From positions 62,001-126,000 of the forward strand of contig CALUHH010000002.1 of the NCBI GenBank assembly GCA_944320385.1: a DNA stretch of 64,000 bases, given 5' to 3'. The notes below the pieces were generated by a model. That model was not told the DNA's origin. It searched no databases and was given only the letters and a program-made list of their open reading frames with translations. Made by a program: the position numbers and the translations under genes. Of this stretch, positions 1 to 6,735 are shown piece after piece. The stretch is from an uncultured Atopobiaceae bacterium (lineage in GTDB: Bacteria; Actinomycetota; Coriobacteriia; Coriobacteriales; Atopobiaceae). Position 1 is the stretch's first letter; each line of letters starts with the position of its first letter.

Positions 1-422
1 TCGTGCGGCGCAGCGACGGCGTGGTGGCCTACCAGCTTGCCGTGGTGGTCGACGACGCGCTCATGGGCGTGACGCAGGTGGTGCGCGGCCACGACCTGCT
101 GCCTTCGTGCGCGCGTCAGACCTACGTTGCGCGGCTGCTGGGCTGGGAGCCACCTCGCTACGGGCACGTCCCGCTGCTCGTGGCGCCAGACGGCAGACGC
201 CTTGCCAAGCGCGACCAAGACCTCGACCTCGGGGCGCTTCGCGAGCGCGGCGTTTCGGCGGAGCGCATCGTCGGCACGCTTGCGGCGGCAGCGGGCCTTG
301 CCGACGCAGGCTGCGAGGCACGTCCGGAGGAGCTCGTCACCGCCTTCTCCTGGGACAACATCGCCGCACACCGCGACGACATCGTCGTGGACGAGGTTTT
401 TCTCGGCGCGCTCTTGCGTTGA
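1..422 (+). CDS. gluQ: Glutamyl-Q tRNA(Asp) synthetase, C-terminal part (5' end outside window)
   Basis: The visible 139 codons match the second half of a class I GluRS-type catalytic domain. [15 protein letters not shown] near the start, followed by VVRGHDLL, is typical of this family, and LAKRDQD about 68 residues in stands for the KMSKS loop. Only about 70 residues follow that loop, whereas true glutamyl-tRNA synthetase carries a large anticodon-binding domain there. This favours GluQ-RS, which attaches glutamate to queuosine of tRNA(Asp). The reading frame is open through the left edge, so the start is not visible. It ends in TGA just before a tRNA pair. Confidence 0.8.
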   Translation, partial: VRRSDGVVAYQLAVVVDDALMGVTQVVRGHDLLPSCARQTYVARLLGWEPPRYGHVPLLVAPDGRRLAKRDQDLDLGALRERGVSAERIVGTLAAAAGLADAGCEARPEELVTAFSWDNIAAHRDDIVVDEVFLGALLR

Positions 423-424
423 AG

Positions 425-453
425 TTGTGAGTTGCGCCGTTGTGGGGTATCAT
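425..453 (+). promoter_or_regulatory. Promoter of tRNA-Ser
   Basis: TTGTGA (425-430) and TATCAT (448-453) are separated by exactly 17 bases and lie 18 bases before the tRNA. This is a good sigma-A-type promoter. Confidence 0.6.
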
Positions 454-470
454 TCTCTCGCACCATCCAC

Positions 471-562
471 GGAGAGCTGACCGAGAGGCCGAAGGTGCTC
501 GCCTGCTAAGCGAGTATAGGATGCAAATCCTATCTGGGGTTCGAATCCCCAGCTCTCCGCCA
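471..562 (+). tRNA. tRNA-Ser(GCT)
   Basis: GGAGAGC at the 5' end pairs with GCTCTCC at the 3' end. The anticodon stem CTCGC/GCGAG encloses a loop with anticodon GCT. A long variable arm typical of class II tRNA-Ser is present, the T-loop reads GGTTCGAATCC, and CCA is encoded. Confidence 0.95.
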
Positions 563-571
563 GACAGCTCA

Positions 572-605
572 GGGCCCGTCCCGTCGCACGCGGGGCGGGC
601 CCTTC
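572..605 (+). terminator. Intrinsic terminator after tRNA-Ser
   Basis: A 12-bp GC-rich stem (572-583 with 591-602, one G-U type mismatch) is followed by a short T-rich stretch. Confidence 0.55.
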
Positions 606-649
606 TCGTCGGCCCTTCCCCACATCTCCAACATTTTTTGGATTCTCGC

Positions 650-678
650 TTGACGGGCGCGGGACCACGTGGCATTAT
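650..678 (+). promoter_or_regulatory. Promoter of tRNA-Arg(ACG)
   Basis: TTGACG (650-655), a 17-base spacer and CATTAT (673-678) lie 12 bases before the tRNA. Confidence 0.6.
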
Positions 679-690
679 TCTCAACTGCAC

Positions 691-767
691 GCGGCGTTAC
701 CTCAGCTGGATAGAGGACCTGACTACGAATCAGGGCGTCATAGGTTCGAATCCTATACGCCGCACCA
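691..767 (+). tRNA. tRNA-Arg(ACG)
   Basis: Acceptor strands GCGGCGT and ACGCCGC pair. The anticodon loop CTACGAA has anticodon ACG, the T-arm reads AGGTTCGAATCCT, and CCA is encoded. Confidence 0.95.
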
Positions 768-775
768 CGCAAACT

Positions 776-801
776 AAGGGGCTCCTTCGGGGGCCCCTTT
801 T
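776..801 (+). terminator. Intrinsic terminator after tRNA-Arg
   Basis: The stem AAGGGGCTCC / GGGGCCCCTT with a TTCG-type loop is followed by TTTT. Confidence 0.8.
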
Positions 802-876
802 GCGTTTTGCGTCTCGGGCCCCGCGCGCAGCCCGCGGGGCGGGGCTCAGGACGAGAAGAACGGCGCGGGAGCGGGG

Positions 877-1743
877 CTACGCCAGGCCAAAGTCCCTCAG
901 GCAGGCGTCGAGGTCCTCCTCGAAGGTGCCGAGCTCGATGCCCGCGGCCTGAATCTTCTCCGACGCCAGGCGGAAGTCGCGCGGGCGCTCGGCGTAGGTC
1001 TTCTCGTCTGGCAGGATGAGACGATCGAGCTCGGCGGCGGAACAGCCCAGCCGCTCGGCGACCAGACGCGCGGTCTCGTACGTGGTGCGGCCGTTCTGGC
1101 TGGCGAAGTGATACGCCCCGCTCGGCAGCGCGAGAATCTGCGGCAGCTGACTGGCAAAGCGCTGGGCGTAGGTCATGTTGCGGCGCTCGTGCACGCGGAA
1201 GGCGGCCGGCTCCCCCGAGCGCAGGGTCGCCATCACGTTGGTGAGGATGTTGGGAGAGGGCTTCACGCCCGGTAGGGCCAGCCCGAACATCCACGAGAAG
1301 CGCAGGATGAGGTAGTCGTCGACGTTCGCACGTATCCAGGCGTCGGCCTCCATCTTCTGCTGGCCGTAGCGCGTGGTCGACGCCTGCTCGTCGTCTTCCG
1401 AGAAGGGAGCCGTGCCCCCAGAGGCGTTGAAGCACTGCTCGGTGGAGATGAAGACGACGCGACGGCGGCGCTCGTGGCAGGCGCGCGCGATGGCGATCGC
1501 GGACTCCGTGTTCACGCGGTGCGTGCCCTCCGGGTCCTTCTCGCAGTGGGCCGTCGTGGCGTCGGCCGCCATGTGCAGGCAGACGTCAAAGTCGGCCGAG
1601 CGCACAAACTCCTCGACGCCCCTTGGGTCACGGAAGTCCACGTCCGTGTGCGACACGCGCACGAACTCGTAGCGCCCGGCGTTGTAGAGCTGCGCCAGGC
1701 TCGCAAGGTAGCCGCGGGCGCCCGTGATCAGAACTCGCTCCAT
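877..1743 (-). CDS. RmlD-family NAD(P)-dependent sugar-nucleotide reductase
   Basis: 288 aa, the usual length for the dTDP-4-dehydrorhamnose reductase (RmlD) branch of extended SDRs. The N-terminal nucleotide-binding loop reads ITGARGYLA, the Asp-Val-D region follows at residue 35, and the catalytic Tyr-Lys pair is in RYGQQK. The family reduces 4-keto sugars in deoxysugar synthesis. It is the last gene of deoC-manA-rmlD, with only 9 bases to manA. No rmlA, rmlB or rmlC lies nearby, so the true substrate is uncertain and other SDR epimerases or reductases remain possible. The stop TAG is followed by a copy of the recurrent CGAGAAGAACG element (852-862). Confidence 0.65.
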   Translation of the reverse strand: MERVLITGARGYLASLAQLYNAGRYEFVRVSHTDVDFRDPRGVEEFVRSADFDVCLHMAADATTAHCEKDPEGTHRVNTESAIAIARACHERRRRVVFISTEQCFNASGGTAPFSEDDEQASTTRYGQQKMEADAWIRANVDDYLILRFSWMFGLALPGVKPSPNILTNVMATLRSGEPAAFRVHERRNMTYAQRFASQLPQILALPSGAYHFASQNGRTTYETARLVAERLGCSAAELDRLILPDEKTYAERPRDFRLASEKIQAAGIELGTFEEDLDACLRDFGLA

Positions 1744-1752
1744 GCTCTCCTC

Positions 1753-2703
1753 CTAAGCGGCCTCGCCGGGGCGCGTGGCATAGCTGCGCAGCACCCGGCA
1801 GGTACCTTCGATGACGTACGACCCCGCGCTCGCGGGCATGAGCGCAGAGCGCGTGCGGGGCAGCTCGACCTCCCCCTCCGCCGTGCGCACCCGCGCGGTG
1901 CCCGCGACGCAGGAGAGCACCTCGTAGCGCCCGTGCATCCTATGCTCCCACGAACCGCGCACGTCCACGACGTCCGAGACAAACAGTCGATGGGTCACGC
2001 CGCGGCGCACGCCCGCCGGGGCGGACGGGTCAAAGGGCCCGAGGTGGTTGGGCTCGGGGCGGCACCCGGTCTGCAGCACGTCAAAGCCCTGCCTCACGTG
2101 GAGCTCCCGTCCACGGCCCCAGTCGCAGATGCGGTAGGTCTTGAAGCCGAGGCTCCCCACCTCGAGGGCAAAGACGCCCGCCCCGAGGGCATGCAGCGTG
2201 CCCGCGGGGATGAGGACGAAGTCGCCCTCGCTCACCGGGACCTTGCGGCCGTAGCGCTCGCCAATCGTGTCGTCCTCCGCCGCGGCGCGCAGGGCGTCGA
2301 CGTCGTCGGTCGTGGTCCCGCAGTAGATGAAGGAGCCCGGCTCTGCCGCGAGGATGTACCACGACTCGGTCTTCTCGTGATCGTTCTCGTGCGCGCGGGC
2401 ATAGGCCTCGTCCGGATGAACCTGCACGGACAGGTTCTCCGCGGCATCCATCACCAGAACCTGGACGATGCCGTCCTCGCTCGCCAGGTCGCCCATGATC
2501 TCGGGCCCATGGGCGCGCAGGAGCTCGTCGAGCGGCGTCCCGTCATACGCCCCGCCCTCCACGGCGTTGACGAGCCCCTCGTGCACCGAGACGTCAAACG
2601 ACTCGCCGTAGAGGACGTCGCCGGAGATGCCGCGCGCCTCGTTCACGCGCGGGCCGGACCAGACGGGAGAGATGTAGTTGGGCCGGAGCAGCAGAGGTCC
2701 CAT
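1753..2703 (-). CDS. manA: Mannose-6-phosphate isomerase, class I
   Basis: 316 aa, cupin-fold type I phosphomannose isomerase of the short Firmicute/actinobacterial form. Metal and active-site motifs are visible in order: SVQVHPDEAYA (Gln and His ligands), KTESWYIL (Glu ligand), PAGTLHALG (His ligand) and TYRICDWGR near the sugar pocket. It interconverts mannose-6-P and fructose-6-P, linking mannose to glycolysis or to GDP-mannose. It lies 9 bases after deoC in the same direction, so the two are co-transcribed. This suggests a sugar-salvage operon under the divergent GntR regulator. Confidence 0.9.
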   Translation of the reverse strand: MGPLLLRPNYISPVWSGPRVNEARGISGDVLYGESFDVSVHEGLVNAVEGGAYDGTPLDELLRAHGPEIMGDLASEDGIVQVLVMDAAENLSVQVHPDEAYARAHENDHEKTESWYILAAEPGSFIYCGTTTDDVDALRAAAEDDTIGERYGRKVPVSEGDFVLIPAGTLHALGAGVFALEVGSLGFKTYRICDWGRGRELHVRQGFDVLQTGCRPEPNHLGPFDPSAPAGVRRGVTHRLFVSDVVDVRGSWEHRMHGRYEVLSCVAGTARVRTAEGEVELPRTRSALMPASAGSYVIEGTCRVLRSYATRPGEAA

Positions 2704-2712
2704 CCGCGCCCC

Positions 2713-3423
2713 CTAGATCTCGATCGCGTTGGTGCCGGCCGCGGCCATGCGCGCCCTGAGCTCCTCCATGATGGGAACGCCCGCGCTGCACCCGATGCGC
2801 TCGGCGCCCGCCGCCACCATCGCGAGGAAGTCGTCAGCGGTGCGGATGCCGCCGGCGGCCTTGACCTTCACGCGCGCGTCCACGTGCTCGCGCATGAGGC
2901 GCACGTCCTCGACCGTGGCGCCCCCGGTCGAGAACCCCGTGGAGGTCTTCACGAAGGTGGGGAGCACCTCGCTCGCGATCTCGCAGAGACGAATCTTCTC
3001 GTCACGCGTGAGCAGGCAGTTCTCAAAGATGACCTTGGAGGGCACCGCCGTCTCGTTGCAGGCCGAGACGATGCCGTCCATCTCATCGTGGACATAGTCC
3101 CAGTTGCCAGCCTTGACCTCGGTGAGGTTGACGACGTAGTCGATCTCCGTCGCGCCGCTGGCTATGGCGTCGCGCGTCTCGAACACCTTGACGGCGATCG
3201 AGGTCTGACCGAGGGGAAAGCCAATGGCGGCGCCCACGTGGATGTCCGTCCCGGCAAGCAGCTCGGCACAGAGCCTCGACTGCACCGAGTTGATGGCGAC
3301 CATCCTGAAGTGATAGCGCCTTGCCTCGTCGCAGAGCTTCTCCATGTCCGCTCGCGTGGCATCGGCGTGCAGGTTGGTGTGATCGACGAGACGAGCAAGG
3401 TCATCGAGCGTGTAGCGCTTCAT
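2713..3423 (-). CDS. deoC: Deoxyribose-phosphate aldolase
   Basis: 236 aa class I aldolase of the DeoC family. The Schiff-base lysine sits in FVKTSTGF, and the second active-site lysine in KVKAAGGIR; the N-terminal [11 protein letters not shown] is also typical. It splits 2-deoxyribose-5-P into acetaldehyde and glyceraldehyde-3-P during nucleoside catabolism. The ATG follows the strong ribosome-binding site AGGAGG. It is the first gene of deoC-manA-rmlD, divergent from a GntR regulator whose intergenic palindromes lie just upstream. Confidence 0.93.
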   Translation of the reverse strand: MKRYTLDDLARLVDHTNLHADATRADMEKLCDEARRYHFRMVAINSVQSRLCAELLAGTDIHVGAAIGFPLGQTSIAVKVFETRDAIASGATEIDYVVNLTEVKAGNWDYVHDEMDGIVSACNETAVPSKVIFENCLLTRDEKIRLCEIASEVLPTFVKTSTGFSTGGATVEDVRLMREHVDARVKVKAAGGIRTADDFLAMVAAGAERIGCSAGVPIMEELRARMAAAGTNAIEI

Positions 3424-3454
3424 GGCCGCGTCCTCCTGCTTCCTTTGAGGTCAA

Positions 3455-3498
3455 TATGTTGCTAACATAACAGTCAGAGGCGCGTAATATGTCACATA
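3455..3498. promoter_or_regulatory. Candidate GntR operators in the deoC / gntR divergent promoter
   Basis: Two AT-rich palindromes stand out from the GC-rich surroundings: TATGTT GCT AACATA (3455-3469) and TATGTCACATA (3488-3498), with a further ACATATATGT overlapping the second. Their spacing is about 30 bp, close to three helical turns. Location between the regulator and the operon suggests autoregulation and control of deoC-manA-rmlD. Binding itself is inferred. Confidence 0.5.
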
Positions 3499-3534
3499 TA
3501 TGTAAGTTCACAGCTTCTGCATGTGAGGCAGGCA

Positions 3535-4242
3535 ATGACTCTCTACGAGACCATCCGAAAAGACCTCCTCTCCAAGATTCTGGACGGGACGTATCCCGAG
3601 GGACAGATCATTCCCTCCGAGCTCGAGCTCGCCCAGATGTATGGCGTAAGCAGGCCCACCGTGCGCCAGGCGCTCAAGCTGCTCGCCGAGGAGGGCTACC
3701 TTGAGAAACGCCGGCGGCGCGGCACCGTCGTGACGCAGCCCAAGGTGGACCAGTCGTTCACGATGACCATCAGCAGCTTCGAGGACGCAATGCGGCTCGT
3801 CGGACGCATGCCCAAGACCACTGTGCTCGTCTTCAGAAGCGAGGGGGCAAACGAGGAGGTCGCGTGCGCCCTCGCCCTCAAGGAGGGCGAGCAGGTGTAC
3901 CGCCTCGTGCGCCTGCGCTACGCCGATGACGTCCCCAACGTCTTTGTGGAGAGCTATGTCCCCTGTGAACCCTATCCTGAGCTCGGCAGCTACGACTTCA
4001 ACGCGACGAGCCTCTACGCTGCCATGGAGGAGTGCGGCAGACCCGTCGTGAGCGCCCATAGGTGCCTTGAGGCAATCAAAGCGGACAGCGCGTCTGCCGC
4101 ACTTCTCGACGTCGAGCAGGGAGATCCTCTTCTGCTCTTCCACACGGTCGCGCAAGACGCAGAGGGAACGCCCGTTGAGTACTCGATAGCCACCTACCGC
4201 GGCGAGAGCAACCGCTTTGAGTTTGACGTGAGGCGCGCCTAG
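3535..4242 (+). CDS. GntR-family (HutC/UTRA subfamily) transcriptional regulator
   Basis: 235 aa from this ATG, which has GAGG six bases upstream; the in-frame GTG at 3523 has no ribosome-binding site. The N-terminal winged helix covers residues 1-70 (PSELELAQMYGVSRPTVRQ is the recognition region, followed by the wing RRRGTVV). A UTRA effector domain fills residues 85-230. UTRA domains usually sense sugar phosphates or similar small molecules. It is divergent from deoC-manA-rmlD, the likely target. The stop overlaps the stop of the convergent 117-aa gene by three bases. Confidence 0.88.
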   Translation: MTLYETIRKDLLSKILDGTYPEGQIIPSELELAQMYGVSRPTVRQALKLLAEEGYLEKRRRRGTVVTQPKVDQSFTMTISSFEDAMRLVGRMPKTTVLVFRSEGANEEVACALALKEGEQVYRLVRLRYADDVPNVFVESYVPCEPYPELGSYDFNATSLYAAMEECGRPVVSAHRCLEAIKADSASAALLDVEQGDPLLLFHTVAQDAEGTPVEYSIATYRGESNRFEFDVRRA

Positions 4243-4592
4243 CACGCGGCGGGCCTGAGCTGGCAGTCACCCCCGGACCCGCTGGAGCTGAACTCGTAGG
4301 GTATCCCCCGCTGGTCGCAGAGGTCCATGAGGTCCACGATGTCATGACGCTCGCTCGCGAGGTAGTCCCAGAGAGAGTCATCCGATCCGACAAAGCCGAT
4401 GGCGGCCAGCAGCGCCGAGACGGCGTCGGCCCCTAGGCTCACGCGAAGGGTCTTGCGCTCCTCGCCATAGGCGACCAGCACGGACGGCCCCTCAAGCTCC
4501 TCGCGCACCACGATCTTCTCGCCCTGCGAACCGACGAACATCCTCCGCACGTCGCCGGCGTGCTCGAAGCGCGCCACCTCCTGCTCCTGCAT
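4239..4592 (-). CDS. Uncharacterised 117-aa protein with LexA-type boxes in its promoter
   Basis: I do not recognise the family. The ATG at 4592 has GAGGAG seven bases upstream. The protein is soluble and acidic, without signal peptide or membrane segment. It has an N-terminal stretch of likely beta strands (about residues 5-55), a helical middle containing VSALLAAIGF, and a C-terminal tail rich in Ser and Gly (FSSSGSGGD). It is a single gene: serS upstream ends at a terminator and gntR converges on its 3' end. Its promoter carries two GAACAAGTGTT-type boxes, so induction by DNA damage is predicted. A role in the SOS response is inferred only from this. Confidence 0.8.
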   Translation of the reverse strand: MQEQEVARFEHAGDVRRMFVGSQGEKIVVREELEGPSVLVAYGEERKTLRVSLGADAVSALLAAIGFVGSDDSLWDYLASERHDIVDLMDLCDQRGIPYEFSSSGSGGDCQLRPAAC

Positions 4593-4625
4593 TCGAATCA
4601 CTCCTCTCGCGACTGTCCCGACCCG

Positions 4626-4661
4626 AGTATACCAGAACAAGTGTTTCGGGAACAAGTGTTC
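4626..4661 (-). promoter_or_regulatory. Promoter with tandem LexA-type (SOS) boxes
   Basis: On the minus strand, TTGTTC and TATACT (plus-strand 4626-4631) are separated by 18 bases. Overlapping the -35 and spacer are GAACAAGTGTTC (4650-4661, perfect GAACA/TGTTC arms) and GAACAAGTGTTT (4635-4646, one arm mismatch), 15 bp apart. These fit the GAACNNNNGTTC SOS box known from Gram-positive LexA. Confidence 0.7.
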
Positions 4662-4673
4662 TTTTTCTCTGCA

Positions 4674-4708
4674 CAAAAAAGGTCGCCTGCGCCGCGGGCG
4701 ACCTTTCT
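4674..4708. terminator. Bidirectional intrinsic terminator between serS and the 117-aa gene
   Basis: The stem GGTCGCC (4681-4687) / GGCGACC (4697-4703) has an A-run on the left and TTTCTTT on the right, so the minus-strand serS transcript ends in a U-run. Confidence 0.8.
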
Positions 4709-4717
4709 TTGCGAGGC

Positions 4718-6004
4718 CTACGCCTCGGGCTTGATGAGCTCGACGCCCCCCATGTAGGGACGCAGCGCCTCGGGCACCGTGATGGAGCCGTCCGCGTTCT
4801 GGTAGTTCTCCATGATCGCCGCCATGGTGCGGCCCACCGCGAGGCCAGAGCCGTTGAGCGTGTGCACGTAGCGCGTGCCCTTGAACTCCGCCGGGTCCTT
4901 GTAGCGGATGTTGGCGCGGCGCGCCTGGAAGTCCCAGCAGTTGGAGCAGGAGGAGATCTCCTTGTAGGCGTTGTAGCTGGGCAGCCACACCTCGAGGTCG
5001 TAGCACTTGCACGCGGAGAAGCCGATGTCGCCGGTGCACAGCGTCACCACGTGGTACGGCAGCTCAAGCGCCTGGAGCACCGCCTCGGCCTCGGAGACCA
5101 TGCTCTCGAGCTGGTTCATCGAGTCCTCGGGCTTGGCAAACTTGACCATCTCGACCTTGTCGAACTGGTGCACGCGGATGATGCCGCGCGTGTCGCGGCC
5201 GGCGGAGCCCGCCTCCTCGCGGAAGCACGGCGTGAACGCGGTGTACCAGAGGGGCAGCTGGCTGGCCTCGAGCACCTCGCCGCGGTGCAGGTTGGTGAGC
5301 ATGACCTCCGCCGTGGGGATGAGGTAGAGGTCGGGGTTGACGTGGTAGAGGTCGTCCTCGAACTTGGGCAGCTGACCGGTGCCAAAGAGGGTCTCGCGGT
5401 TGGTGATGACGGGCATCCACCACTCCTTGAAGCCCGCCTTCACGTGCATGTCCACCATGAAGCTGATGAGGGCGCGCTCCATGCGGGCGCCCATGCCGCC
5501 GAGCACGTAGAAGCGGGCGCCGGCGACCTTGACGCCGCGGTCGAAGTCGATCATGCCGGTGGCGGGGCCCAGGTCCCAGTGCGCCTTGGGCTCGAAGTCG
5601 AACTCGCGCGGGGTGCCCCAGCGGCGAACCTCGGGGTTGTCAGAGTCGTCCTTGCCGTAGGGCACGCTCTCGTGCGGGATGTTGGGGATGCGCGACACGA
5701 GGTCGAAGAGGGCGTCCTCGACCTCGCCGCGGCGGCCGTCCAGCTCGGCGATGCGGTCCTTGTTGGCCGCGACCTGCGCCTTGGCCGCCTCCGCCTCGTC
5801 CTTCTTGCCCTCGCGCATGAGCAGGCCGATCTGCTTGGAGACAGCGTTGCGCTCGGCCTGGAGCTTCTCGACCTCGGCGATGACGGAGCGGCGCTCCTCG
5901 TCGAGCTCGAAGAACCTCTCGCGGTCCCAGTGCGCGTTCTGGCGGGACTCGCAGGACTTGTCAACGAGATCTGGGTTCTCGCGGACGAACTTGATGTCGA
6001 GCAT
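4718..6004 (-). CDS. serS: Seryl-tRNA synthetase
   Basis: 428 aa, normal for bacterial SerRS. Residues 1-110 form the tRNA-binding coiled coil ([17 protein letters not shown] region). The class II catalytic domain follows, with motif 2 in [20 protein letters not shown] and motif 3 in [14 protein letters not shown]. It charges tRNA(Ser) with serine. The start [10 protein letters not shown] is the standard family start. It is monocistronic, with a terminator directly after the stop, and divergent from a 62-aa membrane protein gene. Confidence 0.96.
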   Translation of the reverse strand: MLDIKFVRENPDLVDKSCESRQNAHWDRERFFELDEERRSVIAEVEKLQAERNAVSKQIGLLMREGKKDEAEAAKAQVAANKDRIAELDGRRGEVEDALFDLVSRIPNIPHESVPYGKDDSDNPEVRRWGTPREFDFEPKAHWDLGPATGMIDFDRGVKVAGARFYVLGGMGARMERALISFMVDMHVKAGFKEWWMPVITNRETLFGTGQLPKFEDDLYHVNPDLYLIPTAEVMLTNLHRGEVLEASQLPLWYTAFTPCFREEAGSAGRDTRGIIRVHQFDKVEMVKFAKPEDSMNQLESMVSEAEAVLQALELPYHVVTLCTGDIGFSACKCYDLEVWLPSYNAYKEISSCSNCWDFQARRANIRYKDPAEFKGTRYVHTLNGSGLAVGRTMAAIMENYQNADGSITVPEALRPYMGGVELIKPEA

Positions 6005-6106
6005 GCTGGCTCCTTGCTCTTGTCGCTTGCTGGCGCCTGCGCTCGCGCGCGGCTCTCCAAGTATATACTTGTGCGGATGAAACCACACGTATTTGGGAGG
6101 CAGCAC

Positions 6107-6295
6107 ATGCAGGCGATCGGCGACTTCTTCACCTGGCTCTTCAGCGACAAGACCGGTGTCATCTGCCTGATCCTCGGCGGCATCGTGCTGTGCCTGATCA
6201 TCGCCGTCGTCATGGAGCGCCTGACCAAGCGCCGCTACTACAACCACGAGAAGGGCGAGGGCGACTGGGACCTCTTCGGCGACGACGCCGAGTAG
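6107..6295 (+). CDS. Small single-pass membrane protein, 62 aa, unknown function
   Basis: The start ATG at 6107 is preceded by GGGAGG with a six-base gap; an in-frame ATG at 6077 lacks such a site. The product starts [12 protein letters not shown], has one hydrophobic segment at about residues 16-36 ([18 protein letters not shown]), then a basic stretch (RLTKRRYY) and an acidic end ([11 protein letters not shown]). The positive-inside rule suggests a cytoplasmic C-terminus. The family is not recognised. Divergent from serS. Confidence 0.65.
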   Translation: MQAIGDFFTWLFSDKTGVICLILGGIVLCLIIAVVMERLTKRRYYNHEKGEGDWDLFGDDAE

Positions 6296-6509
6296 CGCCG
6301 CGGCCGCTCCGGGGCACGCGTCTTCTCGCGTTGTGCACACCCTTCGGCGTTGTGTACGCAGATTCAAAAAAGATAGGGCGTTCTTCTCGGAGAATCCGCT
6401 GGTAGATGGCTTGGCAGCGAGACGTTGGATTCTGAGCGGTGTACACATCGCAGGCGAGTGTACACATCGCGAGGAACCGAGAAGAGCAGGCGAGAAGGAC
6501 GCGCGCACG
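6296..6509. other. Intergenic stretch with repeated GTGTACAC palindromes
   Basis: No gene is seen. It holds a 13-bp direct repeat GTGTACACATCGC at 6439-6451 and 6458-6470 (19-bp spacing), a related TGTGCACA at 6332-6339, and a reverse-strand copy of the CGAGAAGAACG element at 6379-6389. Palindromic 8-mers repeated at this spacing could be operator sites, but no promoter they would govern is obvious. Confidence 0.5.
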
Positions 6510-6541
6510 AAAAGGGCCCCGGCGCGATGCCGAGGCCCCTT
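6510..6541 (-). terminator. Intrinsic terminator of tRNA-Leu
   Basis: The GC-rich hairpin GGGCCCCGGC / GCCGAGGCCCC (one bulge) is followed by a U-run in the minus-strand transcript. Confidence 0.75.
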
Positions 6542-6548
6542 GCTGTCA

Positions 6549-6635
6549 TGGTGCGGGCGAAAGGACTTGAACCTTCATGGAGTTGCCCCCATACGGACCT
6601 GAACCGTACGCGTCTGCCAATTCCGCCACGCCCGC
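6549..6635 (-). tRNA. tRNA-Leu(CAG)
   Basis: Acceptor strands GCGGGCG and CGCCCGC pair. The anticodon loop TTCAGGT has anticodon CAG. A long variable arm of class II type is present, and CCA is encoded. Confidence 0.93.
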
Positions 6636-6646
6636 GTGCAGAGGTC

Positions 6647-6675
6647 ATTCTAGCGCATGCCCCGCGGCCTGCCAA
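6647..6675 (-). promoter_or_regulatory. Promoter of tRNA-Leu
   Basis: On the minus strand TTGGCA and TAGAAT are separated by exactly 17 bases, 11 bases before the tRNA. TAGAAT also precedes the minus-strand Arg, Lys and Gly tRNAs in this window. Confidence 0.65.
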
Positions 6676-6735
6676 GAGGTTTTTCGGGGTAGAATGTCCC
6701 CACACGGCACACGCAGCTAAATCGAGGGAGGAGCC

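Noticed and set aside
1474-3465. 663-codon open frame on the plus strand
   Set aside because: It is antisense to rmlD, manA and deoC, which have clear family motifs; long antisense frames are common at this GC content.
6077-6106. Longer start for the 62-aa membrane protein
   Set aside because: The upstream ATG has no ribosome-binding site, while the ATG at 6107 has GGGAGG at ideal distance.
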